From positions 1-64,000 of the forward strand of contig CAYYFR010000003.1 of assembly GCA_964470865.1 (NCBI GenBank): DNA of 64,000 bases, given 5' to 3'. Every line of letters starts with the position of its first letter. The first letter of the stretch is position 1. The position numbers were made by a program, and so were the translations under genes. Under the pieces are notes generated by a model, which did no database searches, had not been told where the DNA came from, and was given only the letters and a program-made list of their open reading frames with translations. This DNA is from JAEUOS01 sp964470865. GTDB lineage: Bacteria > Pseudomonadota > Gammaproteobacteria > Burkholderiales > JAEUOS01. Shown here in pieces: positions 34,380 through 43,810 of this stretch.

Positions 34380-34592
34380 TTAGTCCTCCTTGCCCTTCAG
34401 ATACGCGGGCATCAGGTCAGGTCGCAACACATAGATTTGGTGGCGCACCAGCATCAGTTCGGCCATCGCCGAGCCGATCCTGGCAACCTGTTCGGACGGC
34501 ATGCCGGTGCCGTCGCGCATGTCGCGCGCGGCTTCATCGAGCAGTTTGGAAGCGTCGATCAACTTGGCATGGATCGTATCGAGCTTGGCCAT
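34380..34592 (-). CDS. Small conserved-position protein between gatA and gatB
   Basis: A 70-residue protein whose ATG overlaps the gatA stop by one base (TAATG) and which ends three bases before gatB. It reads MAKLDTIHAKLIDASKLLDE, then ARIGSAMAELMLVRHQIYVL, an all-helical acidic/basic mix without a known domain. The tight translational coupling on both sides argues that it is a real gene of the gat operon. Function unknown. Confidence 0.72.
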   Translation of the reverse strand: MAKLDTIHAKLIDASKLLDEAARDMRDGTGMPSEQVARIGSAMAELMLVRHQIYVLRPDLMPAYLKGKED

Positions 34593-36046
34593 TATTCGAT
34601 TCCGTCAGGCATGCGTTTGTGCCAATTGGTCGCCTGCTGATAGCGATGGGCCACGCCCAGCAGCTTGGCCTCCTCGAAATAGTTGGCCGTGAGTTGTAGT
34701 CCGACCGGCAGGTTGCGCTCGCCGAAGCCGCAGGGCACGCTCATGCAGGGCAAGCCTGCCAGGCTGCCGGGTATGGTGTAGAGGTCGGAAAGGTACATCG
34801 CCACCGGATCCGCGGCCTTCTCCCCAAAGCCGAACGCAACGCTGGTGGTCACGGGGCTTGCGATGATGTCGCATTGACGAAAGGCTTGCTGGAACTCGTC
34901 AGCGATGATGCGACGCACCCGCTGCGCCTTCAGGTAATAGGCGTCGTAGTAGCCATGAGAAAGCACGTAGGCCCCGATCAGGATGCGCCGTTTTGGTTCC
35001 GGCCCGAAGCCTTCGGCGCGCGACTTCTTGATCATGTCGGCCAGATCGCTGTAATGCACGGCACGATGGCCATAGCGCACACCATCAAAGCGCGACAAGT
35101 TGCTCGAACACTCCGCCGGTGCGATCACGTAGTACACCGGAATGCCGAGCTCGGCGTTGGGCAGCGAGATCTCGGTCAGGATCGCTCCCAATTTTTCGTA
35201 TTCGGCCAGCGCCGCGCGCACCGCAACTTCGACGTCGGGCTTCAAGCCCTTGCCAAAAAACTCCTTGGGCAACCCGATGCGCAAACCTTTGACCGAAAGG
35301 CCCAGATCGCGCGTGTAGTCTTCCGGCGCACGATCGATGCTGGTCGAATCCTTGGCATCAAAACCCAGCATTACATTGAAAATCATGGCGGCATCTTCCG
35401 CCGATTGGGTCATGATGCCGGCCTGATCGAGGCTCGATGCGAAGGCAATCATGCCCCAGCGCGAGGCACGGCCGTAGGTAGGCTTGATCCCGGTAATGCC
35501 GGAGAATGCTGCCGGCTCGCGGATCGAGCCGCCCGTATCGGTTGCCGTGGCCGCCGGTGCGATGCGCGCGGCGACCGCACTGGCCGAGCCGCCCGAACTG
35601 CCGCCGGGCACAGCCTTTTCATTCCACGGATTGCCGACCCTGCCAAACGCGCTGTTTTCATTCGACGAGCCCATGGCGAACTCGTCGCAGTTGAGCTTGC
35701 CCAGGGTGACCATGCCGGCCGCGGCCATGTTTGCCACCACGCTGGCATCGAACGGGCTCATGTAGCCTGCGAGCATCTTCGAGGCTGCGGTCGACGCGAA
35801 GTCGCGGGTGACAAATATGTCCTTGTGCGCGACCGGTACTCCGGTAAGCGGGCCGGCACCGCCGGCGCCGCGTACGGCATCGGCAGCACGTGCCTGCGCC
35901 AGGGTCACTTCGGGGCGTACATCGAGGAACGCGTTGAGACTGCGAAACCTCTCGATACGTGCCAGATAAAGTTGTGCCAGCTCGACAGCGGAGACCTGCT
36001 TTTGTGCGAGCAGGCGCGACAACTCGGCGACCGATTTTTCGAACAT
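34592..36046 (-). CDS. gatA: Asp/Glu-tRNA amidotransferase subunit A
   Basis: A 484-residue amidase-signature enzyme that hydrolyses glutamine for GatB. The catalytic triad is visible: Lys in PVAHKDIFVTRD, the cis-Ser in PGGSSGGSASAVAA, and the nucleophile Ser in TDTGGSIREPAAF. MSKVDTTGIEP of GatC lies just upstream. Normal length, with a four-base spacing from gatC. Confidence 0.97.
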   Translation of the reverse strand: MFEKSVAELSRLLAQKQVSAVELAQLYLARIERFRSLNAFLDVRPEVTLAQARAADAVRGAGGAGPLTGVPVAHKDIFVTRDFASTAASKMLAGYMSPFDASVVANMAAAGMVTLGKLNCDEFAMGSSNENSAFGRVGNPWNEKAVPGGSSGGSASAVAARIAPAATATDTGGSIREPAAFSGITGIKPTYGRASRWGMIAFASSLDQAGIMTQSAEDAAMIFNVMLGFDAKDSTSIDRAPEDYTRDLGLSVKGLRIGLPKEFFGKGLKPDVEVAVRAALAEYEKLGAILTEISLPNAELGIPVYYVIAPAECSSNLSRFDGVRYGHRAVHYSDLADMIKKSRAEGFGPEPKRRILIGAYVLSHGYYDAYYLKAQRVRRIIADEFQQAFRQCDIIASPVTTSVAFGFGEKAADPVAMYLSDLYTIPGSLAGLPCMSVPCGFGERNLPVGLQLTANYFEEAKLLGVAHRYQQATNWHKRMPDGIE

Positions 36047-36050
36047 GTCC

Positions 36051-36338
36051 CTACTCGATCACCCTGGGGACCAGGAACAATCCGTCCTGCACCTCGGGCG
36101 CGTTTTTCATGTTGGCTATGCGTGCGTCGGTTTCGGTTACGCGGTCTTCGCGCAGGCGCTGCACGCCTCCCAGCGGGTGCGACATCGGCTCGATGCCGGT
36201 GGTGTCGACTTTCGACATGCGCTCGATCATGCCGAAAATATCGTTCAATTGTGCAAGCGTGGCTGCGGCTTCAGCGGCGGAGATCTCGATGCGCGCCAGG
36301 TGCGCGACGCGCGTGACATCGTCAATGTTCAGAGCCAT
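36051..36338 (-). CDS. gatC: Asp/Glu-tRNA amidotransferase subunit C
   Basis: A 95-residue GatC starting MALNIDDVTRVAHLARIEIS, the consensus N-terminus, then LNDIFGMIERMSKVDTTGIE and PLGGVQRLREDRVTE. It wraps around GatA and stabilises the complex. It is the first gene of the operon; the 179-base gap to mreB holds divergent promoters. An upstream in-frame extension to 36377 lacks homology. Confidence 0.96.
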   Translation of the reverse strand: MALNIDDVTRVAHLARIEISAAEAAATLAQLNDIFGMIERMSKVDTTGIEPMSHPLGGVQRLREDRVTETDARIANMKNAPEVQDGLFLVPRVIE

Positions 36339-36517
36339 GAGAATTGGGGCTGTGCCGGGTGCCGGTCGCGGGCGCATGGGAAGCGCGTCGCCGGAGCCCG
36401 GTGCGAGAGGGAAATAGCCTCGATTATAAGGTAGAATTTGTGGTTATCTTGTGCAGTTACGGTCAAGGCTGCGCGCGTATCCGGTGCGGATTGCAGGCTG
36501 GCTTCAGAAAGCTATTC

Positions 36518-37561
<1,044 letters not shown>

Positions 37562-37716
37562 TGGGGCCGGCTAGGATGAGAAGCTGTATTCGCCGGCGTG
37601 AAACCTTCGCGTTGCGTGCGCTTCGGGCGCACGAACTTGCTTTCCGTCGGCAACAAACCGCGGTGGGCGCCTCAAACGTGCGCAGGTAGCGTCCCGGGCT
37701 TCGGGTTGCTGGCCTG

Positions 37717-38754
37717 ATGGAATACGCGCCGCCGCCGTTCTTCAAGCAGGGCCCCCCGGCGCTGGCGCGACTGGCCGCGTTCGCCTTGCTGTCGATAGCC
37801 TTGCTGGTCCTGGACGCGCGCTTCAAGTTGCTTGAACAGCTGCGTTTCGGTGTCGCCATGGTGCTGTATCCTCTGCAGGTGGCCGCGCGTGCACCGGGCG
37901 ACGTCGCGTCCAACCTTTCGGGCTACCTGGGTCGGCAGCAGACACTGTTGTCCGAGAATGAAAAGCTTGAGCGCGAGAAACTGGGTTCCGCCAGAAGCCT
38001 CATGCGCACCGCGCAACTCGAGGCCGAAAACGCCAATCTGCGCAGCCTGATGGCAATGCGCGAGCGCCTGCCGGTGATAGCAGTGGCGGCGGAAATGGTG
38101 TACGACGCGCGCGACCCGTTCACCCGCAAGGTGGTGATCGACAAGGGCATGCTGGCCAACATCAAGGCCGGGCAGGTGGTAATCGACGCCACCGGCGTGA
38201 TCGGCCAGGTGACGCGCGCCTTTCCGGCTGTGTCCGAGGTCTCGCTGCTGACCGATCGCGACCAGGCGATTCCCGTGCAGGTGGTGCGCAACGGGCTGCG
38301 CGCGATTGCTTACGGCACGCCGGCCGGGGCCGATGGCGGCACCATGGAACTGCGATTCCTGGCGACCAATGCCGACGTGCGGCAGGGAGACGCGCTGGTG
38401 ACCTCCGGCATCGACGGCACCTACCTGCCCGGTTTGCCGGTGGCAACCGTGTTGCGCATCGAGCGCGAAGCCGGCTACGCGTTCGCGAAGATCGCCTGCA
38501 AGCCCGCCGCCGGCGTTGACCGCTTCGGGCAGGTGCTTGTGCTCACTGGCGAGAAGATTCAGTTGCCCGCATTGCCGCCCGAGGCCGATGACAAGCCGGT
38601 CAGGGTCAAGCGCAAGAAGATGCGTGCCGAAATTGCCGAGAAAGAAGCTGCCGCGGCTAATGCCCGGACGCCTGCGCAGGCTCCGGCTGCGGCGGGTGCG
38701 CCTGCCGCAACTTCCGGCTCGACCGCGCCGGTTGCGACGCCGGCAAAGAAATAA
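37717..38754 (+). CDS. mreC: Rod-shape determining protein MreC
   Basis: A 345-residue bitopic protein. One membrane span is near residues 18-36 (AFALLSIALLVLDARF), then a coiled coil (LLSENEKLEREKLGSARSLM and AENANLRSLMAM) and the beta domain (RDPFTRKVVIDKG, GVIGQV, SEVSLLTDRDQAIPVQV, DVRQGDALVTSGIDGTYLPG). It links MreB to PBP2 in the periplasm. The final 60 residues are Lys/Ala/Pro-rich and low-complexity, typical of betaproteobacterial MreC. Confidence 0.96.
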   Translation: MEYAPPPFFKQGPPALARLAAFALLSIALLVLDARFKLLEQLRFGVAMVLYPLQVAARAPGDVASNLSGYLGRQQTLLSENEKLEREKLGSARSLMRTAQLEAENANLRSLMAMRERLPVIAVAAEMVYDARDPFTRKVVIDKGMLANIKAGQVVIDATGVIGQVTRAFPAVSEVSLLTDRDQAIPVQVVRNGLRAIAYGTPAGADGGTMELRFLATNADVRQGDALVTSGIDGTYLPGLPVATVLRIEREAGYAFAKIACKPAAGVDRFGQVLVLTGEKIQLPALPPEADDKPVRVKRKKMRAEIAEKEAAAANARTPAQAPAAAGAPAATSGSTAPVATPAKK

Positions 38755-38759
38755 TCCGC

Positions 38760-39293
38760 GTGCCCGCCCCCAGTCAGCCGCGTCAATACATCCTGCTGCC
38801 GGTAAACCCGTGGTTTATCGGCTTCACCCTGGTGCTTTCGCTGATGCTCAACCTGCTGCCGCTGCCGCGCGCCGGATGGGCGCTGGCGGTGCCTGACTGG
38901 GTGGCGCTGACGCTGGTTTTCTGGAGCATCCATCAGCCACGGCGGGTCGGGCTCACCGTGGCATGGTTGCTTGGGCTGGTGATGGATGTCAACAACGCCA
39001 GCCTCCTGGGCGAACACGCGCTGGCGTATTCGATCCTGTCGTACGCGGCGATCACGGTGCATCGGCGGGTGCGTTTTTTCGGCATGGCCGGCGAAGTCGT
39101 GCATGTACTGCCCCTGCTCCTGGCCGCACAACTGGTGGTGGTGGCGATTCGCCTGATCATGGGTGCGCCCTTTCCAGGGTTGCTGTATTTCAGCTCGAGC
39201 GTGGTGGCAACGCTGTTGTGGCCACTGGTGAGCGCCTTGTACCTGGCCCCGCAGAGGCAAGCGGCCGACAAGGATGAGAACCGTCCGATCTGA
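38760..39293 (+). CDS. mreD: Rod-shape determining protein MreD
   Basis: A 177-residue membrane protein with five to six spans starting at GTG, five bases after mreC. YILLPVNPWFIGFTLVLSLM is the typical MreD start; ALTLVFWSIHQPRRVGLTVA and GLVMDVNNASLLGEHALAYS contain the conserved (G/D)xxxD.....LG(E/Q) segment. It belongs to the elongasome. Downstream, the opposite-strand amine oxidase replaces the expected mrdA. Confidence 0.93.
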   Translation: MPAPSQPRQYILLPVNPWFIGFTLVLSLMLNLLPLPRAGWALAVPDWVALTLVFWSIHQPRRVGLTVAWLLGLVMDVNNASLLGEHALAYSILSYAAITVHRRVRFFGMAGEVVHVLPLLLAAQLVVVAIRLIMGAPFPGLLYFSSSVVATLLWPLVSALYLAPQRQAADKDENRPI

Positions 39294-39394
39294 TGGTCAT
39301 TCCCCGTTGCAGCGGCCGCATCGTTTCGTGATGTGCGGCGTTGCAAGAGGTTCGCGACGCGCCAGCGCCGCGTCGTTGCAGCGATCGGGCTGAC

Positions 39395-40828
39395 TCAGGC
39401 TTCATCCAGAATTTGCCGCGCCGCGCGCAGGCCCGACCACCATGCACCGTGCACGCTGCCCGGATCGTCGCGGTGGGTGGCTTCGCCGGCGAAGAACAAG
39501 GTGTCTTCAACCGGCCTTGCCAAAAGCGATCGATCGTTGCCGGAAGCGCCGACACCCGGGTACGAGTACGAGCCGCGGGCGAACGGATCGCTGGCCCAAT
39601 GCGAGACCCGTACCGCGACCGGATCCGGCACCCGTACGCCGCGCGCGGCACGCATGCGGCGCATGACGAGGGCCACCAGAGCCTCGTCAGTCATGGTTTC
39701 GACGGTACGGGCCATGCGGCCCGAGGTGAAACCGACCAAGGCGGGAGTGCCGCCGTAGCGCATCAGGTTCAACCAGGCATAGTAGAGCGGCGCCGGGTCG
39801 CTGTAGAAGGTCAGAAAATCGGCGCGCTCGTCCCAGAAGGCGCGCGGGAAGGAAAGGCAGATTTTATTGAGCAGGCCGATGCGCAGTCGGCTCATGGGCT
39901 CCGTGATCGACGCCGGCAACGGCGGGTCGAAGCGCACGCTGCCCTCGGCGAGTACGCCGAGCGGCAAGGTCACCACGACGTGGTCGGCATGCCATTGAGC
40001 CCCTGCGGTGCTGACGGCGACAACGCCAGGGCGCCAGGCGATCGTTCGCACGACCTCGCCGTAACGAATGTCGAGGTCCAAAGCCAGCAGCGAAATCAGG
40101 CTATCCATGCCGACGGTGACGAGTCGGTCGTCCGCTGGCAGAAGCTCGTTGCCGGTGCCGGTGACCGAGTCGTCCAAAAGCGCTGCGGCGCCAACTTCTT
40201 CAAGCGGCGCGGCGAGGTTGGATTCAAGCACCCAGCGCTGCAGCGCCACTACACCGCGGTCGATCGGTCCGTCACGCGCCTCGATGCGCCGCACCGCAGC
40301 CTCGAACACATCGGCAACCGACAGGCCGCCTGGTGCGGTGCTGCCGGCATACAAAGTGCCCCACAGAAACGCCGAACTCATCGCGTCACTGAACTTTTGC
40401 GCGGCTTCAAGCAACTCGGCGGGGGCGACTTAGAGGCGGCGCCCCGAACTTGCATTGGTGAAGCGGAAGTTGGCGTAGTTGCTGACCTGGGTTGCGATAC
40501 CCGAATCCTCGGCCAGGGTTTTGAGAGGGTTGCGCGGCCCGCCATGCAGCCAGCTGGGCCCGAGATCAATGGGAAATCCAAGGCTGCGATCGGTGAGAAC
40601 CCGTCCCCCGGGACGCGAGCGTGCTTCGAGAACGATCACATTCATGCCGGACTGGCGCAGCGCACGCGCAGCGGAGAGGCCGGCGAATCCGGCGCCGATC
40701 ACCAGCACGCGCTTGCCCTGTGCCGTGCGCAACGCAGCGGGCATTTGTGCGCAACCGGCGGCAAGGCCGGCCAAGAGGCCGCTCAACAGCGAGCGGCGAC
40801 GCGAACTCGAGGGACTTGAAGCCAGCAT
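39395..40828 (-). pseudogene. Flavin amine oxidase gene with one in-frame stop
   Basis: Two segments, 40430-40828 (N-terminal) and 39395 to about 40429, are in the same frame and separated only by a TAA (40430-40432). Together they make a full-length flavin amine oxidase of about 477 residues. The N-terminus SSRRRSLLSGLLAGLAAGC has twin-arginine and lipobox features. VLVIGAGFAGLSAARALRQ is the FAD motif, with RPGGRVLTDRSLG and GPSWLHG. The later part has VVVTLPLGVLAEGSV and LFFAGEATHRDDPGSVHGAW. A single nonsense change, readthrough or a base-calling error would explain it. Opposite in strand to mreD and mrdA. Confidence 0.82.
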
Positions 40829-40919
40829 GTTCTGACAATAACGCGCAACGACGCAGTTGTCTGCAAGTGATTGTATTGTGTGGCTGCCCCGGAACTCGCA
40901 GGTTGCAGTGGCAGATCAA

Positions 40920-42146
40920 TCAGGCGCGATAGCGCCGGGCTACCAGAACCGCATTGTTGCCGCCGAAGCCGAATGAATTCGACATCACAACCTCGACACC
41001 TTCAAGGGGACGGGCCACCAGGGGCACGTAGTCGAGGTCGCACTCGGGGTCCGGGTTCCACAGGTGCGCGGTCGGCGGCGCCAGGCTTTGGCGCAGTGCC
41101 TGCAGTGCCGCCACAAACTCCAGCGCCCCGGTGGCGCCCATCAGATGGCCGTGCAATGCCTTGGTGGCACTGATCGGAATGCGCGCGGCGTGTGCGCCGA
41201 ACACCTCGCGGATCGCCCGCGTTTCCATCAAATCCCCGACCTTGGTACCAGTGCCATGAGCATTGATATGGCCGATTGCGCCCGGTTCGATGCCTGCCAG
41301 GGCGAGTGCCGTACGCATCGCGCGCGCCTGGCCGGCCGGGTCGGGCTGGGTGATGTGGCTGGCATCGGTCGTGTTGCCGTATCCCGCGAGTTCGGCCAGG
41401 ATCGTTGCACCGCGCGCGCGCGCGTGGCCTTCCTCTTCGAGCATCAGCGCGGCAGCTCCCTCGGCGAGCAGGAAGCCACTGCGATCCGCGGCGAACGGGC
41501 GGCAACCGGTTTCCGGTTGCGCCAAGGCATGGCGTGCCAGGGTGCCCAATGATTCCCAGGATTTGATCACCCCTTCGGTTAACAGGGCTTCGGCGCCACC
41601 GGCAAGCGCCGCACTCACCAGGCCGCAGCGAACGGCGCGAAACGCCTCGCCGATGGCAACAGCCGAAGACGAGCATGCCGAAGAATAGGTGCAACTGGGC
41701 CCGTGGATCCCCAACTCGATGCCGATCTGGCCGGTCGAAGCATTGGTCATCACCGCCACGATGGTCGAGGGTTTGAGGCGCGCGGACTTCTTGACCAATA
41801 AATCCTGATAGGCACCTTCGAGAGACGCGGCGCCGCCCATGCCAGTGCCCCAGTAGAGCCCGATATCAGACGCTGCGTCGCCCTCGATGACAAGGCCGGA
41901 AGCGGCATGCGCCTGGCGCGCGGCCAGCAGCGCGAGCATCGCCACGCGGTCAAGGCCAATGCGCTTGATCTTCGGGAAATGCGCATCGAGGTCGAAATCG
42001 ACTACACCGGCATAAGTGGATACAGACCAGGAGGATTCGAGCTTGCGAATGCCGCAGCGACCGGCGCTCAAGGCGGCGAAAAAGCTGTCCGGGTCGCATC
42101 CCAGCGGCGAGAACGTGCCAATGCCGGTGACGACAACGCGTTTCAC
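40920..42146 (-). CDS. Beta-ketoacyl-ACP synthase, FabF/KAS II type
   Basis: A 408-residue condensing enzyme starting MKRVVVTGIGTFSPLG. The triad is complete: C158 in TYSSACSSSAVAIG, H297 in NAHGTGTKVGD and H334 in TKALHGHLMGATGALEF, with the end MSNSFGFGGNNAVLV. It extends acyl chains on ACP with malonyl-ACP. It is followed in its operon direction by nothing but preceded by a dedicated ACP (five bases) and a reductase, which separates it from the housekeeping fab cluster. It is probably for a special acyl product rather than bulk fatty acids. Confidence 0.93.
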   Translation of the reverse strand: MKRVVVTGIGTFSPLGCDPDSFFAALSAGRCGIRKLESSWSVSTYAGVVDFDLDAHFPKIKRIGLDRVAMLALLAARQAHAASGLVIEGDAASDIGLYWGTGMGGAASLEGAYQDLLVKKSARLKPSTIVAVMTNASTGQIGIELGIHGPSCTYSSACSSSAVAIGEAFRAVRCGLVSAALAGGAEALLTEGVIKSWESLGTLARHALAQPETGCRPFAADRSGFLLAEGAAALMLEEEGHARARGATILAELAGYGNTTDASHITQPDPAGQARAMRTALALAGIEPGAIGHINAHGTGTKVGDLMETRAIREVFGAHAARIPISATKALHGHLMGATGALEFVAALQALRQSLAPPTAHLWNPDPECDLDYVPLVARPLEGVEVVMSNSFGFGGNNAVLVARRYRA

Positions 42147-42151
42147 GTGGC

Positions 42152-42391
42152 TCAGGCCCCCTTTTTGGCGAGCAGGCGATCGACTTCGCTGGCGATGTCG
42201 GCCACGGTTTCGACCGGGGTCGGGTCGTTGTTGAGGTCGAGCTTGAATTGGTCTTCAAGCTTGAACAGGAATTCCAGGGTGGCCAGAGAATCAACACCCA
42301 GCTCGGCCAGCTTTGCTTGCGGAGTGACCTGCTCAGGCTTGAGTTCGAACTCCGCGACCAGCATCTCCTGCACGATTGCGAGCGTATTCAT
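42152..42391 (-). CDS. Acyl carrier protein
   Basis: A 79-residue carrier protein. The phosphopantetheine site is Ser35 in LAELGVDSLATLEFLFKLED, the DSL motif; the rest is the acidic four-helix ACP pattern, with FELKPEQVTPQAKL before it. It is not identical to housekeeping AcpP (which has DSLDTVEL), so it is likely a specialised carrier for the adjoining synthase and reductase. It lies five bases from the synthase gene. Confidence 0.93.
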   Translation of the reverse strand: MNTLAIVQEMLVAEFELKPEQVTPQAKLAELGVDSLATLEFLFKLEDQFKLDLNNDPTPVETVADIASEVDRLLAKKGA

Positions 42392-42472
42392 GTCGTTGTC
42401 ATCGGTTGAAACTGGCGGCTTCGGTTTCCGCGCGAGGGTGCAAATTGTACCCTCGCCGTCGCACCCGGGCCG

Positions 42473-42500
42473 TACTTGAAGTCCGCTACTTGAAGTCCGC
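42473..42500. repeat. 14-base tandem duplication across the reductase stop codon
   Basis: TACTTGAAGTCCGC occurs head to tail at 42473-42486 and 42487-42500. The minus-strand stop TAG of the reductase gene (42486-42488) falls at the junction, so the last codons (Ala-Asp-Phe-Lys) are repeated after the stop. The same kind of event is seen at the kinase stop near 28221. Confidence 0.9.
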
Positions 42501-43607
42501 CATCATCTGATCGGCGATCGTGGTGCCCTCCGAGGTTGCCGCGCACAGCTCGGCATAACTGGCGAAGGGCGGCGCGGGCGGCATGCCCTCTTCCTCAAGG
42601 TGCTCGTTGCGAAACGTCATGTTGAGGGCGGCGAAGCTGCCGTACAGGCGAATGGCGCGCTGCATGACGCGTGGATGGCAGGGGCCAAGGCGCACCTGAT
42701 ACTCATCACTCATCGCATCGAGTTCGTCCAGCGTCGCCTGTCGGTAGCGGGTGACCGCCGCAGGCACGCCGCGGCCGCGCGCCATCGCGGCGTCGAGTTC
42801 GGTGAATGTGGACGCACGGGTCGGACCGGCCGAAAGGTGATAGAAGCGGTGCTTGAGTTGCCGCTTGAGAGTCAGTTCGACCAGTGTGCGGGCGGCCCAA
42901 TCGACGGGAATAACGTCGATGCGGCCATCCACCGGCACGGTAAAGCGTTCGAGCATTTGCGCGGTGCGAAACACCCAGTAAATGCTGCCGGACGGGCGCG
43001 TGCCGAGCTTGCTGTGGCCGACCACGATGGTCAGTCGCGCCTGGATCAACGGCAGCTGCGGCAGGTCGCGCCTGAGGCGATTTTCGAGCTCCATCTTGGT
43101 TTCCGAGTAGGGCACCAGGTGGCGGATGGGCGCCGGCGCGCGGTAGTCTTCCGGCACCGGCACCGGCGCATCGGGGCCTACGCACATGGCTGTGCCGACA
43201 TGGACGAAGCGACGCAGTTCGGCGATTTCGGTCAGGCGTTGCGCAAAGGCAAAGGTGCCCTCCACATTGATCGGCCACAACTGCGGATTGTTGGCAAACG
43301 TCGCCAGCGCGGCCGAGTTGATCACGTGGGTGATAGACGCCAACTGCGGGTCGGCGCACAGGGCTTGCGGATCGCGCAAGTCGCCGATGATGATTTGCTC
43401 CGCAGTGAGGCGCGCGCGCAGCGCTGGCGCGACCTCGAAGCGCGCCAGCACTTCCTGCATGCGCACGACACCTTCAGCGCGGCTACCGGCGCGTATCTGC
43501 AGCCGCACCGCCGGCCACTCCGTGCGGGTCAGCAGGTCGGCGGCGATGGCGCCACCGAGGAAGCCGGTGGCGCCGGTCAAAAGCAGTCGGGATTGTTGGT
43601 CGAACAT
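42486..43607 (-). CDS. Thioester-reductase-like SDR
   Basis: A 373-residue extended short-chain dehydrogenase starting MFDQQSRLLLTGATGFLGGA. The TGATGFLG dinucleotide motif and YSETKMELENRLRR (Tyr-x3-Lys) are intact, with ITHVINSAALATFANNPQLW and VEGTFAFAQRLTE. This is the NAD_binding_4/thioester-reductase pattern that reduces carrier- or CoA-bound acyl chains to aldehydes or alcohols. The C-terminal 80 residues (GPCHPRVMQRAIRLYG and on) are helical. It is the first gene of a three-gene unit with ACP and KAS; the start at 43607 fits better than the longer in-frame extension to 43691. Confidence 0.86.
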   Translation of the reverse strand: MFDQQSRLLLTGATGFLGGAIAADLLTRTEWPAVRLQIRAGSRAEGVVRMQEVLARFEVAPALRARLTAEQIIIGDLRDPQALCADPQLASITHVINSAALATFANNPQLWPINVEGTFAFAQRLTEIAELRRFVHVGTAMCVGPDAPVPVPEDYRAPAPIRHLVPYSETKMELENRLRRDLPQLPLIQARLTIVVGHSKLGTRPSGSIYWVFRTAQMLERFTVPVDGRIDVIPVDWAARTLVELTLKRQLKHRFYHLSAGPTRASTFTELDAAMARGRGVPAAVTRYRQATLDELDAMSDEYQVRLGPCHPRVMQRAIRLYGSFAALNMTFRNEHLEEEGMPPAPPFASYAELCAATSEGTTIADQMMADFK

Positions 43608-43810
43608 AGGGGCGCGGCGTCGCCCGCAGGGCCGCCGGACTTTCGGATCGCGGATTATAGGCGTGTGCGTGGTACGGTTGCCGCGATTCACAAGGTGCGT
43701 GGCGAAAAGCCGTGCGCAGGTGTCGCTGTAGGCCCTAAAATCGGGGCTTCAACGCTTCCGTGGTCAGGCTCTTTCCCGTGTTATCCCGCAATCGCCGCCT
43801 GTTCCGCGCA

